From an uncultured Clostridia bacterium (GTDB taxonomy: Bacteria; Bacillota; Clostridia; UMGS1883), in the NCBI GenBank assembly GCA_934476455.1, contig CAKSNY010000021.1, forward strand, positions 1-47,988: 47,988 nucleotides of DNA. Direction: 5' to 3'. The notes under the pieces are model-generated. The model was not told the DNA's origin and did not search any database. It was given only the letters and a program-made list of their open reading frames with translations. The position numbers and the translations under genes are program-made. Shown here piece by piece: positions 7,872 through 16,453 of the stretch (the stretch's first letter is position 1; every line of letters begins with the position of its first letter).

Positions 7872-8600
7872 TTACTCATTTGCACCGCCTACAAATACCA
7901 TTGTAAGCATTGATATGATATACGCCTGCAAAAAGCCGGTAAATATATCAAAATAAAGTGATAAAAACGCCGGAAGCCCCGCCTGAAACAGCGGAACGGA
8001 CGCCAAAAACGGAACATTCGCAAACACTGCGCCGGAAAGCGCCGCCAATGCGCCGTACAAAAGCGACGTTATAACAATACCCGACGCAATGTTTCCGAAA
8101 TGACGAAACGCCATTGATATGGGGTTTGCAATTTCGCTTACAATGTTAAGCGGCGTCATAACAAATATAGGCTCTGTAAAGCCCTTAAGCCATTTTAAAA
8201 AGCCCTTGTGGCGTATACCCACAATCTGAATCATAAAAAACGTTACCAACGCCCAGCCGAGTGTTGTGTTAAGGTCGCCGGTAAGAGGCCTCATTCCCGT
8301 AAGGCTTGAAAGGCTGCCGATTATAGAGAAGGTAAAAAGCGTTCCGATATACGGCGCAAATGCGATATTGCGCTCCCCCATAATTTCGGAAACCATATTG
8401 TAAAGCATTGTGACAAGCTTTTCTGCGGCAATCTGCCTTTTTCCGGGGTTTTTTACGGAAAGATTACGCGTAAGCCAGAAGCATACAAGCGTTATAACAG
8501 CCATAACAATCCAGCTGTTTACAATTGTTTCCGAAACCTTTATCCCGCCGAAAACGGGAATGGTGAATAATATCTTCGGGCCTGTTACCGAAACATTCAT
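7872..8600 (-). CDS. atpB: F1Fo ATP synthase a subunit
   Basis: Subunit a provides the ion half-channels next to the c-ring. The 242-residue protein has five to six hydrophobic segments. The essential arginine of the fourth helix is Arg166 in ISMAFRHFGN, where most homologues read SLSFRLFGN. The conserved NPISM helix start and the C-terminal QAYIISMLTMVFVGGA helix are present. It starts at ATG 8600, overlapping the atpI stop by 4 nt (ATGA) and preceded by GAGGTG. Confidence 0.96.
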   Translation of the reverse strand: MNVSVTGPKILFTIPVFGGIKVSETIVNSWIVMAVITLVCFWLTRNLSVKNPGKRQIAAEKLVTMLYNMVSEIMGERNIAFAPYIGTLFTFSIIGSLSSLTGMRPLTGDLNTTLGWALVTFFMIQIVGIRHKGFLKWLKGFTEPIFVMTPLNIVSEIANPISMAFRHFGNIASGIVITSLLYGALAALSGAVFANVPFLASVPLFQAGLPAFLSLYFDIFTGFLQAYIISMLTMVFVGGANE

Positions 8601-8977
8601 ACCTTTTCACCTCTTTTTAAAAATGTGTAAAGAAACACGGCAATTCTCGGAAATACAAGCGGTATTATTGCCGCCCATATATTTAAATAGCTCGACTTTG
8701 CCGCAAATATTACCATAGCGGCGGTAAAAAGCATACGCGCAGAATACGTTACACCCATATAGCCCTGCGCCCGCGCGCCCTTACCGGTGCTTTTCTGCAC
8801 GCAGTATGCAAGGAAGAAAAAGTTAGCCGCCGCAAAAATGCAGCCATACAAAACGCCCAAAAGAATTTCATAGCCAAAACCCGCCGCAAGCGAAAAAATA
8901 ATAAATTCCAATACGCCGAGGGCAAAAACAATTACCGAAACGGTGCGTGCCGTTTTATAAACCGATTCATTTTTCAC
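8597..8977 (-). CDS. atpI: ATP synthase I-like membrane protein
   Basis: This 126-residue protein has four predicted membrane helices and resembles the ATP synthase subunit I family. Those proteins are not part of the final enzyme and help c-ring assembly or Mg2+ supply in some bacteria. The position, directly ahead of atpB with a 4-nt overlap, is the standard one. The start is GTG 8977, with GGAGG 8-9 nt upstream; the nearby ATG is out of frame. Sequence conservation in this family is low, so the call rests on helix layout and position. Confidence 0.75.
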   Translation of the reverse strand: MKNESVYKTARTVSVIVFALGVLEFIIFSLAAGFGYEILLGVLYGCIFAAANFFFLAYCVQKSTGKGARAQGYMGVTYSARMLFTAAMVIFAAKSSYLNIWAAIIPLVFPRIAVFLYTFLKRGEKV

Positions 8978-9218
8978 CGGAATTTTCCTCCTTTTTATCG
9001 CAGCAGCTTACCGATACCCTGCAAAAATGCACAAGCGATAAAACTGCACTGCCCATACCGCATATTATTCCCAAAAGCATAATTTTGTCGGTAAGGCAGA
9101 ATCTACGCTTTAAATATGCCGCAATACCTATCCATATCAGAAATGATGCCGCTATTCTAAGCCCAAGCTGCGTGATTGCCGAAAGCGCATATGCAAAGCT
9201 GCGCATATCTTTTTTCAT
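8967..9218 (-). CDS. atpZ: AtpZ/AtpI-family small membrane protein
   Basis: The 83-residue product has two hydrophobic helices (about 10-35 and 43-66) and a charged C-terminus. The opening helix AYALSAITQLGLRIAASFLIWIG fits the AtpZ family that pairs with AtpI in front of many atp operons and is proposed to form a Mg2+/Ca2+ transporter or an assembly aid. ATG 9218 is 2 nt after the wecB stop, so translation is likely coupled. A GTG at 9230 would overlap wecB. The two cysteines near the end are not a known family trait. Confidence 0.7.
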   Translation of the reverse strand: MKKDMRSFAYALSAITQLGLRIAASFLIWIGIAAYLKRRFCLTDKIMLLGIICGMGSAVLSLVHFCRVSVSCCDKKEENSGEK

Positions 9219-9220
9219 TG

Positions 9221-10360
9221 TCAAAGCCACTCTACGGGGCGGCAGCTTGTAACGCCGAAGTGATAAAGTATCGCGTCTGCGATTCTTCTGGAGGCGTTTC
9301 CGTCACCATACGGGTTTACAGCCACGCTCATACGGTGGTATTCTTCCTCGTCTGTAAGAAGCTGCGCCGCAAGCGAATAAATAATATCCTCACTTGTACC
9401 GGCTATCTTTACCGTGCCTGCCTCTGCCGCTTCGGGGCGCTCGGTTTCACCTCTTAATACCAAAACAGGCTTTCCGAGGGCGGGCGCCTCCTCCTGCAAT
9501 CCGCCGGAATCTGTCAGTATAAGGTAAGATTTGTTCATCGCGTTGTGAAGAACATCCACGTCAAGCGGGTCTACAAGATGAACGCGGGGGATATTGCCTA
9601 AAATCGAAAAAGCGGTATCCCTTACGGCGGGGTTTAAATGTACGGGGTATATAAGCTCTATATCGGGGAAATCACGCACAAGCCTTGCCACCGCACGGCA
9701 TATGTTTTCAAGCGGCGCGCCGAGGTTTTCGCGGCGATGCGCCGTCATAAGAACAATTCTTTTTGACATATCTATTCCTTCAAGGGGTGTTCCCTCAAAA
9801 GAGAAGTCTTTTTTTATCGTAGTTTTAAACGCATCTATAACAGTATTTCCCGTAACAAAAATATTATCGGGATTTATGCCTTCATTTATAAGATTTGTGC
9901 GGTTATTTTTCGTGGGCGAAAAATGAAGGTCTGCTATAGCGCCCGTCAGGCGGCGGTTCATTTCCTCGGGAAAAGGAAAATATTTGTCATACGTGCGAAG
10001 CCCCGCTTCAACATGCCCGACCTTTATCTGATTGTAATATGCCGCAAGGCTTCCGGCAAACGTTGTGGACGTATCCCCGTGAACAAGCACCATATCGGGC
10101 TTTTCCTCATGAAATACCTCCTCCAGGCCGTTTAGCGCCTTTGTCGTAATGGAAGCAAGCGTCTGGCGCTGCGTCATAATATCGAGGTCAAAATCGGGCT
10201 TTATTTTAAACAGATTAAGCACCATATCAAGCATTTCACGGTGCTGTGCCGTAACGCAAACCTTGCAGTCTATGGAAGGGCGCTTTCTAAGCTCGTATAT
10301 AAGCGGCGCCATCTTGATAGCCTCCGGTCTTGTGCCGAAAACAGTAAAAATCTTAATCAT
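9221..10360 (-). CDS. wecB: UDP-N-acetylglucosamine 2-epimerase (non-hydrolysing)
   Basis: This enzyme interconverts UDP-GlcNAc and UDP-ManNAc in the cytoplasm, supplying ManNAc for teichoic-acid linkage units. The 379-residue protein shows the family blocks TRPEAIKMAPL near the start, HGDTSTTFAGSLAA, GHVEAGLRT, TGNTVIDA, TAHRRENLGAP and DSGGLQEEAPALGKPVLVLR. It follows tagO and precedes atpZ, a linkage known in other Firmicutes. A dedicated CapG/FnlC epimerase for the CapE-CapF pathway is absent from this window, so this gene could in principle also feed that route, but sequence alone cannot show it. Confidence 0.93.
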   Translation of the reverse strand: MIKIFTVFGTRPEAIKMAPLIYELRKRPSIDCKVCVTAQHREMLDMVLNLFKIKPDFDLDIMTQRQTLASITTKALNGLEEVFHEEKPDMVLVHGDTSTTFAGSLAAYYNQIKVGHVEAGLRTYDKYFPFPEEMNRRLTGAIADLHFSPTKNNRTNLINEGINPDNIFVTGNTVIDAFKTTIKKDFSFEGTPLEGIDMSKRIVLMTAHRRENLGAPLENICRAVARLVRDFPDIELIYPVHLNPAVRDTAFSILGNIPRVHLVDPLDVDVLHNAMNKSYLILTDSGGLQEEAPALGKPVLVLRGETERPEAAEAGTVKIAGTSEDIIYSLAAQLLTDEEEYHRMSVAVNPYGDGNASRRIADAILYHFGVTSCRPVEWL

Positions 10361-10375
10361 AACAAAACCTCCGTG

Positions 10376-11425
10376 TTATTTTTCGTCTTTATCCGACAAA
10401 CATTCAATAAGCTTCGGTGCGGCATACAAAAACACTATAAATGCCGCAATCACAATTACAAATACGCTGAACGAAACCGCACCCGTTGCAATAAGCGCAA
10501 CCGCGGTTATGCAAAGCAAAAGGCACAAAAGATAAATAATCGTAACCGCCTGCTTTTGCGAAAATCCGGCGTCAACCAATCTGTGGTGAAGATGCCCGCG
10601 GTCGGGCGACATTATGGGCTGCCCTTTTTTAAGGCGCCTTAATATAGCGGCGGACGTATCAAATATCGGAAGCCCCAGTATAAGAATAGGCGCTGCAATG
10701 CTGATTACGGCGTAGCCCTTAAACAGGCCCTGCACCGAAATGGCCGCAAGCATATAGCCTAAAAACAGTGCGCCTGTATCGCCCATAAAAAGCTTTGCCG
10801 GATTAAAGTTATACGGCAAAAAGCCAAAGCAAGCCCCGGCAAGCGCAGCCGTTACAAAGGCAACGTCCGGCTCTCCCACAATAAGCGCTATGCAAAGAAG
10901 CGTAAGCGCCGAAATAGACGAAACGCCGCAGGCGAGCCCGTCCAGCCCGTCCAGCAGATTTACCGCATTTGTAATACCGACAATCCATATTACGGTAAGC
11001 GGAAAAGCAAACCATCCGAGACCGATATATCCGTAAGACGATATAAACTCGGGCACCTTTACAAAATCTATACGAACGCCCGCAAGCACCGGGCACAGCG
11101 CCGCAATAAGCTGAACCGCAAACTTAAACTTTGCGCCGAGGGCGTATATGTCGTCAAAAACGCCCAGAACAACAATAATGATGCAGCCTGCCAAAACGCC
11201 GAGCATTGTTTTGTCAATATTAAAAAATACAAACATACTTACAATAAAACCGAAAAATATTGCAAGCCCGCCGAGACGCGCCGTCGGGCGCTTGTGCATA
11301 CGGCGATTGTCGCGCGGAACATCAACCGCGCCTATTTTAAATGCCAGCGACTTGACCATCGGCGTTGTAACAAACGTAAGAATATATGCCAGTATAAAAC
11401 AAAAAAGAATGTTTGAAGATTTCAT
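10376..11425 (-). CDS. tagO: Undecaprenyl-phosphate GlcNAc-1-phosphate transferase
   Basis: TagO/WecA enzymes transfer GlcNAc-1-phosphate from UDP-GlcNAc to undecaprenyl phosphate, the first step of wall teichoic acid and some other glycans. The 349-residue protein has about ten to eleven membrane helices. The family motifs are MHKRPTARLGG at 43-53, DDIYAL at 91-96, NAVNLLDGLDGL at 153-164, and the cytoplasmic loop SPDRGHLHHRLVDAG near 280-294. It lies 5 nt after trpS and 15 nt before wecB, giving a GlcNAc-1-P transferase and epimerase pair for linkage-unit synthesis. Confidence 0.92.
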   Translation of the reverse strand: MKSSNILFCFILAYILTFVTTPMVKSLAFKIGAVDVPRDNRRMHKRPTARLGGLAIFFGFIVSMFVFFNIDKTMLGVLAGCIIIVVLGVFDDIYALGAKFKFAVQLIAALCPVLAGVRIDFVKVPEFISSYGYIGLGWFAFPLTVIWIVGITNAVNLLDGLDGLACGVSSISALTLLCIALIVGEPDVAFVTAALAGACFGFLPYNFNPAKLFMGDTGALFLGYMLAAISVQGLFKGYAVISIAAPILILGLPIFDTSAAILRRLKKGQPIMSPDRGHLHHRLVDAGFSQKQAVTIIYLLCLLLCITAVALIATGAVSFSVFVIVIAAFIVFLYAAPKLIECLSDKDEK

Positions 11426-11430
11426 TTTTA

Positions 11431-12441
11431 TTACCTCTCAGAAACAAAGCCCACTTTTTTCTTTACCTTTGAAAGTGTTTTACAGCTTATAGCGCGGGCG
11501 GCCTGCGCACCGTCTTTATATATTTTTTCAAGATAATCTTTATTATTCATAAAATCGGCATATCGTTTTTGAATGGGGATGAGGTGTTCCGCAACGGCAT
11601 CTGCCACAGCGCTCTTAAAATCACCGTAGCCTTTGCCTGAAAACTCACGCACAGCCTCGTCAATGCTTTTACCCGTCACGGAAGAGTAAATCGTTAAAAG
11701 ATTGTTTACGCCGTCTTTTCCCTCGCGGTAACAAACCTCCGCTTCCGAATCGGTAACGGCGCGCTTTATTTTGCGCACAATATCCTCCGGCTTATCCAAA
11801 AGCGCTATACAGCCGTTGGGGTTGGGGTCGCTTTTAGACATCTTGGCAAGAGGGTTTTGCAAACTCATTATTTTAGCGCCGCTGCCCTTTTCGGGAATAT
11901 ACGCTTCGGGAACCGTAAAAACATCGCCGTAAAGCGTGTTAAAGCGGTGTGCAACATCGCGCGTAAGCTCAAGGTGCTGTTTTTGGTCAATGCCTACCGG
12001 CACAAGGTCTGCCTGATACAGCAAAATATCGGAAACCATAAGCACCGGATAGGTAAAAAGCCCGGCGTTTATGTTTTCGGGGTGCTTCTGCGATTTATCC
12101 TTAAACTGCGTCATACGGCTAAGCTCACCCATCTGCGTATAACAGCTGAGAATCCACGAAAGCTCCGCGTGAGCGCTTACGTGGCTTTGAATAAACATAA
12201 TGTTTTTTTCGGCGTCAAGCCCGCAGGCAAGATACTGCGCAAGCAGCGAAACAGTGTTTTTTCTAAGCTTTGCCGCCTCCTGGCGAACGGTTATGGCGTG
12301 CATATCCACAATGCTGAAGATGCAGCTGTATTTATCCTGAAGCTCTACCCAGTGCTTAAGCGCGCCGAGGTAGTTGCCGAGCGTTACAGAGTCGCTCGAG
12401 GGCTGTATTCCGGAAAATATAACTTTTTTATCATTTAACAT
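11431..12441 (-). CDS. trpS: Tryptophanyl-tRNA synthetase
   Basis: TrpS charges tRNA-Trp with tryptophan. The 336-residue protein is a class I synthetase of normal length. It has the HIGH-type segment TLGNYLGALKHW at about 20-31, the tryptophan-site region HAITVRQ, and KMSKS at 200-204 within LAKMSKSDPN. It starts at ATG 12441 with AAAGGAA upstream. A promoter is visible at 12480-12508, so the leader is only about 35 nt. That is too short for a T-box riboswitch, the usual control of trpS in Firmicutes. It heads the train that continues into tagO and the atp genes. Confidence 0.96.
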   Translation of the reverse strand: MLNDKKVIFSGIQPSSDSVTLGNYLGALKHWVELQDKYSCIFSIVDMHAITVRQEAAKLRKNTVSLLAQYLACGLDAEKNIMFIQSHVSAHAELSWILSCYTQMGELSRMTQFKDKSQKHPENINAGLFTYPVLMVSDILLYQADLVPVGIDQKQHLELTRDVAHRFNTLYGDVFTVPEAYIPEKGSGAKIMSLQNPLAKMSKSDPNPNGCIALLDKPEDIVRKIKRAVTDSEAEVCYREGKDGVNNLLTIYSSVTGKSIDEAVREFSGKGYGDFKSAVADAVAEHLIPIQKRYADFMNNKDYLEKIYKDGAQAARAISCKTLSKVKKKVGFVSER

Positions 12442-12479
12442 TTAATCATTTCCTTTATATGGTATACAAAATCAAATAT

Positions 12480-12508
12480 ATGTTATCATAAAACCGATAT
12501 GATGTAAA
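12480..12508 (-). promoter_or_regulatory. Sigma-A-type promoter of the trpS-atp gene train
   Basis: On the minus strand TTTACA (12503-12508) is followed after 17 nt by TAACAT (12480-12485). Transcription would begin about 35 nt ahead of the trpS start. It is the only convincing promoter seen ahead of this series of closely spaced genes. Confidence 0.5.
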
Positions 12509-12556
12509 GTTTTTTTTAAAAGTGTAACAGTTTGTTTAAATTTTGACCTATTCCTT

Positions 12557-12889
12557 ATAAAAAAGAGGATGTTAAGAAAGCCACAACCCGATAAGGAAGC
12601 ATTGGTTTTGAAGCCGTATTTTAAGTTTATACTTCGCAAAAAAGACACCGTATACATAAGTCACGGTGCCTTTTTGCTTGCCTAAATCTTAAACTCCGAC
12701 ATTCAAAACTGCTTTGCACCCTGTAAACAATAATTTTTGATGAATTTCAAGGCAAAAAAGCGAGTAATCCTGTCGGATTTCGAGCCTTTTTTAACACAGA
12801 AATTCGCAAAAAGAATGTTTATCAGGGCAATACTTCCTTACCGGGTTGTGGCTAAAATCAAACGGTTTTCTTAACATCCTCTTTTTTAT
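12557..12889. mobile_element. MITE-like inverted-repeat element, non-coding
   Basis: The 333-bp element has perfect 23-bp terminal inverted repeats (12557-12579 and 12867-12889). A second pair of arms, 25 bp with two mismatches, lies inside them (12580-12604 and 12828-12852); the right side has 14 extra bases between the two pairs. The centre carries two further hairpins, one ending in a T run at 12636-12677 and one around 12738-12808. No coding region is convincing. The right end overlaps the last bases of the glycoside hydrolase gene. Size, long inverted repeats and lack of genes suggest a miniature transposable element or a structured repeat. It fills most of the trpS-hydrolase intergenic space; the rest holds the trpS promoter. 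Confidence 0.7.
12636..12677 (-). terminator. Rho-independent terminator after the glycoside hydrolase gene
   Basis: Arms 12636-12651 and 12663-12677 pair over about 15 bp with one mismatch and one bulged base. On the minus strand the stem ends in TTTTTT, a proper intrinsic terminator for transcripts from the hydrolase. On the plus strand it also ends in five Ts. It separates the hydrolase from trpS. Confidence 0.7.
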
Positions 12890-14970
12890 CGTTGCGATAT
12901 ATTTTTTATATGCACAATTTTTGTGTCGTATTTTTCAAGGCGCAAATCTATAAACCTGTCGTTTACGGCAATAGGCTCTTTTGTAAATGCGTCCTCCGCG
13001 GTGCAGCCCGAATACGGAAGATTCAGCCTTACAACACCGCCGCGGCAAGCGTGTACAGCGATAAATTCGCCGCCCGCATAGACAATATCGCCGTCAATAT
13101 TGTACAGATGAACGCCGGAAAGGAGGGCAATGCGGCGAAAAAGGGCGGGGGACGGTGCCAAATGCAGGCTGTATACGTCCGCTCCGTGCCGTGCGTTTTT
13201 CCATATAACGGCGGGCTCGCCCGATAAAAGCGATGACAGCACATAGCCGCCGCTTTCGGAAAATTTAAGTATGGGAAGCAAATTTTTGGGGTATTGCTCG
13301 CCGCCAAAAACAGCGGTGTCAAAAACCTCCTGCTCTCTTTTTTCGATATTGAAATTGCAAAGAGAGGGGTTATTTACCCCCGAAGCATAAAGCCAAAGAA
13401 GCGTTGCACCGCTTTCACGCAGGCGTCTAATCGCGTTGCTATCCTCCTCCGAAAAGGATATACCCGATGAAAAAATATAAAGCTTGTATTGTTCACTCGG
13501 GAAATCCGCATTTTTAATATCGGATTGCAAATATATGTCAAACGGCGCACCGCAGCGGGAAAGACTGTCCGAAAGCTCGCGCATCGCGGCGGCGTGTTTT
13601 GCTTCGTCAAGCCCGAAATACTTGTATCCCGTTTCGTCGATTATAAGGGCAATCTCACTTTTAAAAAACATGTGCTGCTGCATTTTGTAAAGCGGCGCGG
13701 CGTTTCTTATCACGCTCAGCATTTTTTCATCGTCAAACCAGCCGCCGAACATATCAAACCACCAAATACCGCACCTTGCGCAAAGCGTGCGCGCAACAGC
13801 CTTTTTAAGCGCGGAAAGCGACAGAAACATATTTTCCGGTCCGTGCCATACTTTTCCGCTGTAATAATCATTGTCGGGCATTGCCTGCGGAATGTTTTTG
13901 TCAAGCCCGGCGGTTAAAACCGTCCGTATGTCACCCTCGGACAGCCAAAGCTTGTTATGCAGCTGTGCCGAATTTACGGCAGAGCCAAACGTCCAGGCGT
14001 CCCCGGGAAGATTGCTCTCGTTTGTTGTAGACAAAAAATCTATGTACGGACAGTTTAAAAGATTTAAAAGCGCATGCAGCCCTTTTTTGTTTTGCGGCAT
14101 TGATACAACATAGCCGTAAAATGCCCCCGTAATTCTCTCATAGTGCGTGTATTCTTTTATCTCGCGGCAAAAATATGCTATTGTTTCGGACACCGCGAAA
14201 GAGTGAAAGTCGAAATAATCAAGCACGCTTTGCTCGTCTTTTTCGCTTCTTAGAAACCCTTTTTTTGCGTAAAGTCTTTCAACGGGGGCGGGAAAGGTTA
14301 CGTCATCAAAGGAAAAGTCCTTCTTGCCCCAGGCGCGGCAAAGCGCCTGCGGCGTTTTATATTTTTCCTTAAGAAAATTTTTGTAAGATAGAAGATTTAC
14401 CTCGGAATAGTCGTAAAACTGCTCTTTGTACCTTGCCTGGTACGTCCATTCCTCCGTTCCGCCGGCGGCAATATGGTAGCCTATAACATTGCCGCGCCAC
14501 ACAGAGCCTTCGATATGGTCTATAAGCGCTTTTACGGCGGTCATCATATCGCTGCGCCATTTATCCGAGGTAAACGCCTCGCGCAGGCGTTCGCCGCGGT
14601 GGTCACGCGCACATTCGCGCGGGTTTTTCTCCTGCCACCATCGCGGCGGCTCAACGCACAGCCTGGGTATTATGTATATGCCGTTTTCTCCGTTCGGGGC
14701 AATTATCTGAAGCAGCCTGTCAACAACGGAAAAATCGTACTTTCCGTACCCTTTAAAAAAATTATCGTAAAAAGGCCGCAGTCCCGTTTCCATATTTATA
14801 CCCTCGTCACCGGCATATATCGGAAACATAAAAAGATTAATCCCGCGCTTTTTAAAAGCGTCGATATTTTTTTTGTCTGTATAGTACGACATATACGCCG
14901 ACGGCTCTACTGTTTTTCCGTCTACATCAATAACCGTTCTTATTCCGTCTTTTTTTAGCCTGCACTTCAT
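12886..14970 (-). CDS. Clan GH-A glycoside hydrolase, beta-galactosidase-like
   Basis: The 694-residue protein begins with a TIM-barrel domain and resembles GH42-type beta-galactosidases in layout. Visible features are the PPRWWQEKNP segment near 108-117, the GGTEEW motif at 170-175 whose glutamate fits the acid/base position after strand 4, and WLSEGDIRT at 342-350 with Glu345 as the likely nucleophile. The middle part (about 440-600) looks like the flavodoxin-like trimerisation domain of GH42, and a short beta domain ends the protein. No signal peptide is present, so it should act in the cytoplasm on imported oligosaccharide; no transporter is nearby. It has its own promoter. The TAA stop lies within the end of the adjacent repeat element, so the native C-terminus may have been altered. 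The exact family and substrate are uncertain. Confidence 0.75.
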   Translation of the reverse strand: MKCRLKKDGIRTVIDVDGKTVEPSAYMSYYTDKKNIDAFKKRGINLFMFPIYAGDEGINMETGLRPFYDNFFKGYGKYDFSVVDRLLQIIAPNGENGIYIIPRLCVEPPRWWQEKNPRECARDHRGERLREAFTSDKWRSDMMTAVKALIDHIEGSVWRGNVIGYHIAAGGTEEWTYQARYKEQFYDYSEVNLLSYKNFLKEKYKTPQALCRAWGKKDFSFDDVTFPAPVERLYAKKGFLRSEKDEQSVLDYFDFHSFAVSETIAYFCREIKEYTHYERITGAFYGYVVSMPQNKKGLHALLNLLNCPYIDFLSTTNESNLPGDAWTFGSAVNSAQLHNKLWLSEGDIRTVLTAGLDKNIPQAMPDNDYYSGKVWHGPENMFLSLSALKKAVARTLCARCGIWWFDMFGGWFDDEKMLSVIRNAAPLYKMQQHMFFKSEIALIIDETGYKYFGLDEAKHAAAMRELSDSLSRCGAPFDIYLQSDIKNADFPSEQYKLYIFSSGISFSEEDSNAIRRLRESGATLLWLYASGVNNPSLCNFNIEKREQEVFDTAVFGGEQYPKNLLPILKFSESGGYVLSSLLSGEPAVIWKNARHGADVYSLHLAPSPALFRRIALLSGVHLYNIDGDIVYAGGEFIAVHACRGGVVRLNLPYSGCTAEDAFTKEPIAVNDRFIDLRLEKYDTKIVHIKNISQR

Positions 14971-14993
14971 AAAATCCCCACCTTATACCGTAA

Positions 14994-15022
14994 ATTTTAA
15001 AGCAGAGAGTATGAAAAGTCAA
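14994..15022 (-). promoter_or_regulatory. Sigma-A-type promoter of the glycoside hydrolase
   Basis: On the minus strand TTGACT (15017-15022) and TAAAAT (14994-14999) are 17 nt apart, about 24 nt before the hydrolase ATG. The short leader contains the GGTGGGG ribosome-binding site. Confidence 0.65.
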
Positions 15023-15094
15023 CAGAATAATTATTCCTGCGGCGTGTTTATATAAATAGGTAGATAAAATAAGGGCGGACGGACAAAGTAATTA

Positions 15095-15122
15095 TTGACT
15101 AATGCGGAAATTGTGGTATAAT
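15095..15122 (+). promoter_or_regulatory. Sigma-A-type promoter of the polysaccharide locus
   Basis: TTGACT (15095-15100) and a consensus TATAAT (15117-15122) are 16 nt apart. Transcription would start near 15129, leaving a leader of about 65 nt before the first gene at 15196. It is the strongest promoter-like site seen ahead of the plus-strand locus. Confidence 0.7.
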
Positions 15123-15195
15123 AAAGTGTACGCATTGTGTTGAAAAAACGCAGAAAACGGCGAAATATTGCATAAAGGATGAGGTGCCGGTTAAA

Positions 15196-16398
15196 ATGGA
15201 AATTAAGGTTCCGTTTTCTCCGCCGGATATTACGGAGAGCGAGATAGAGGCAGTTACACAGGTGCTTAAAAGCGGCTGGATAACGACAGGCCCCAAGACA
15301 AAGCAGTTTGAAAAAGAAATAAAAGAGTATTGCGGCGCAGCGGGCGCTGTATGCCTGAACTCCGCAACTGCGGCGCTGGAGCTTACGCTGCGTATACTCG
15401 GCATAGGAAAAGGGGACGAGGTTATAACAAGCGCGTATACATATACTGCGTCTGCCAGCGTTGTGGAGCATATCGGGGCAAAGCTTGTTCTCATAGATAC
15501 CGCAAAGGACTCTTTCGAGATGGATTATTGCGCCGCGGAAAATGCGATAAACGAAAATACAAAGGCGGTAATCCCTGTTGATATCGGCGGGGTAATATGT
15601 GATTATGATAAAATTTTCGCTGCCGTAAACAGAAAAAAGGATATGTTCAGACCAAGCACACCCATTCAGGAAAAGCTGGGGCGCGTTGCTGTTGTTGCAG
15701 ATGGTGCGCACAGCTTCGGCAGCGTGCGCGGAGGGAAAAAGGCGGGGAATATTGCAGATTTCACGTCCTTTTCATTTCATGCGGTAAAAAATCTTACCAC
15801 GGCAGAGGGCGGCGCCGTAGTATGGCGCAGTATTGACGGGGTCAGCGATGAAGATATTTACCGCGAATATATGCTTATGTCGCTTCACGGGCAGTCTAAG
15901 GACGCGCTTGCAAAAACCAAGGTCGGCGCGTGGGAGTATGATATTGTTTCCACCGCATATAAGTGTAATATGACGGATATTGCTGCGGCAATGGGACTTT
16001 CACAGCTTCACCGCTACGGTGATATTTTAAAGAAAAGGAAAGAGATTGTAAAGATTTATGACGAGGCGCTTAAAAAAATTAACGTAACGCATCTTGTGCA
16101 TTTCGGTGAGGATTTTTCCTCCGACGGGCATTTGTACCTTGTGCGCCTTACGGGAAAAAGCCGTGCCTTTCGTGACGAGCTTATTATAAAAATGGCAGAA
16201 AGCGGCATTGTATGTAACGTTCATTATAAACCGCTTCCGATGCACACGGCATATAAAAATCTTGGATTTGATATAAAGGATTACCCAAACGCACTAAGTC
16301 AGTTTGAAAATGAAATAACGCTTCCGCTTAATACGTGTATGTCGCTTGACGACGCACGTTTTGTTGCGGATACCTTTGTAAAATTTTGTAGCCAATAG
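15196..16398 (+). CDS. DegT/DnrJ/EryC1 family sugar aminotransferase
   Basis: Enzymes of this family transfer an amino group, usually from glutamate, to a keto-sugar nucleotide using PLP. The 400-residue protein opens with VPFSPPDITESEIEAV and SGWITTGPKTKQFE, the ArnB/PseC-like pattern. The PLP aspartate is in DGAHSFGS (about 169) and the Schiff-base lysine is about Lys198 in FSFHAVKNLTT. The start is ATG 15196; the in-frame GTG at 15184 is part of the GATGAGGTG ribosome-binding site. It heads the locus and probably makes a 4-amino sugar used by the sugar-phosphate transferase downstream. The exact substrate cannot be told. Confidence 0.9.
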   Translation: MEIKVPFSPPDITESEIEAVTQVLKSGWITTGPKTKQFEKEIKEYCGAAGAVCLNSATAALELTLRILGIGKGDEVITSAYTYTASASVVEHIGAKLVLIDTAKDSFEMDYCAAENAINENTKAVIPVDIGGVICDYDKIFAAVNRKKDMFRPSTPIQEKLGRVAVVADGAHSFGSVRGGKKAGNIADFTSFSFHAVKNLTTAEGGAVVWRSIDGVSDEDIYREYMLMSLHGQSKDALAKTKVGAWEYDIVSTAYKCNMTDIAAAMGLSQLHRYGDILKKRKEIVKIYDEALKKINVTHLVHFGEDFSSDGHLYLVRLTGKSRAFRDELIIKMAESGIVCNVHYKPLPMHTAYKNLGFDIKDYPNALSQFENEITLPLNTCMSLDDARFVADTFVKFCSQ

Positions 16399-16453
16399 AG
16401 TTTTAGAAGCATATAAGAATAGAGAATACTTCTTTTTTGAAAGGAATTTATAT

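Noticed and set aside
12442..12560. T-box or trp leader before trpS
   Set aside because: The promoter is only about 35 nt from the start codon, and no T-box sequence or specifier stem is visible.
12472..12657. 61-codon minus-strand frame over the trpS promoter
   Set aside because: It runs through the promoter and the inverted repeats, has atypical composition and no ribosome-binding site.
16399..16453. Terminator between the DegT gene and ddl
   Set aside because: Only a 5-bp stem before a T run is possible, too weak to call.
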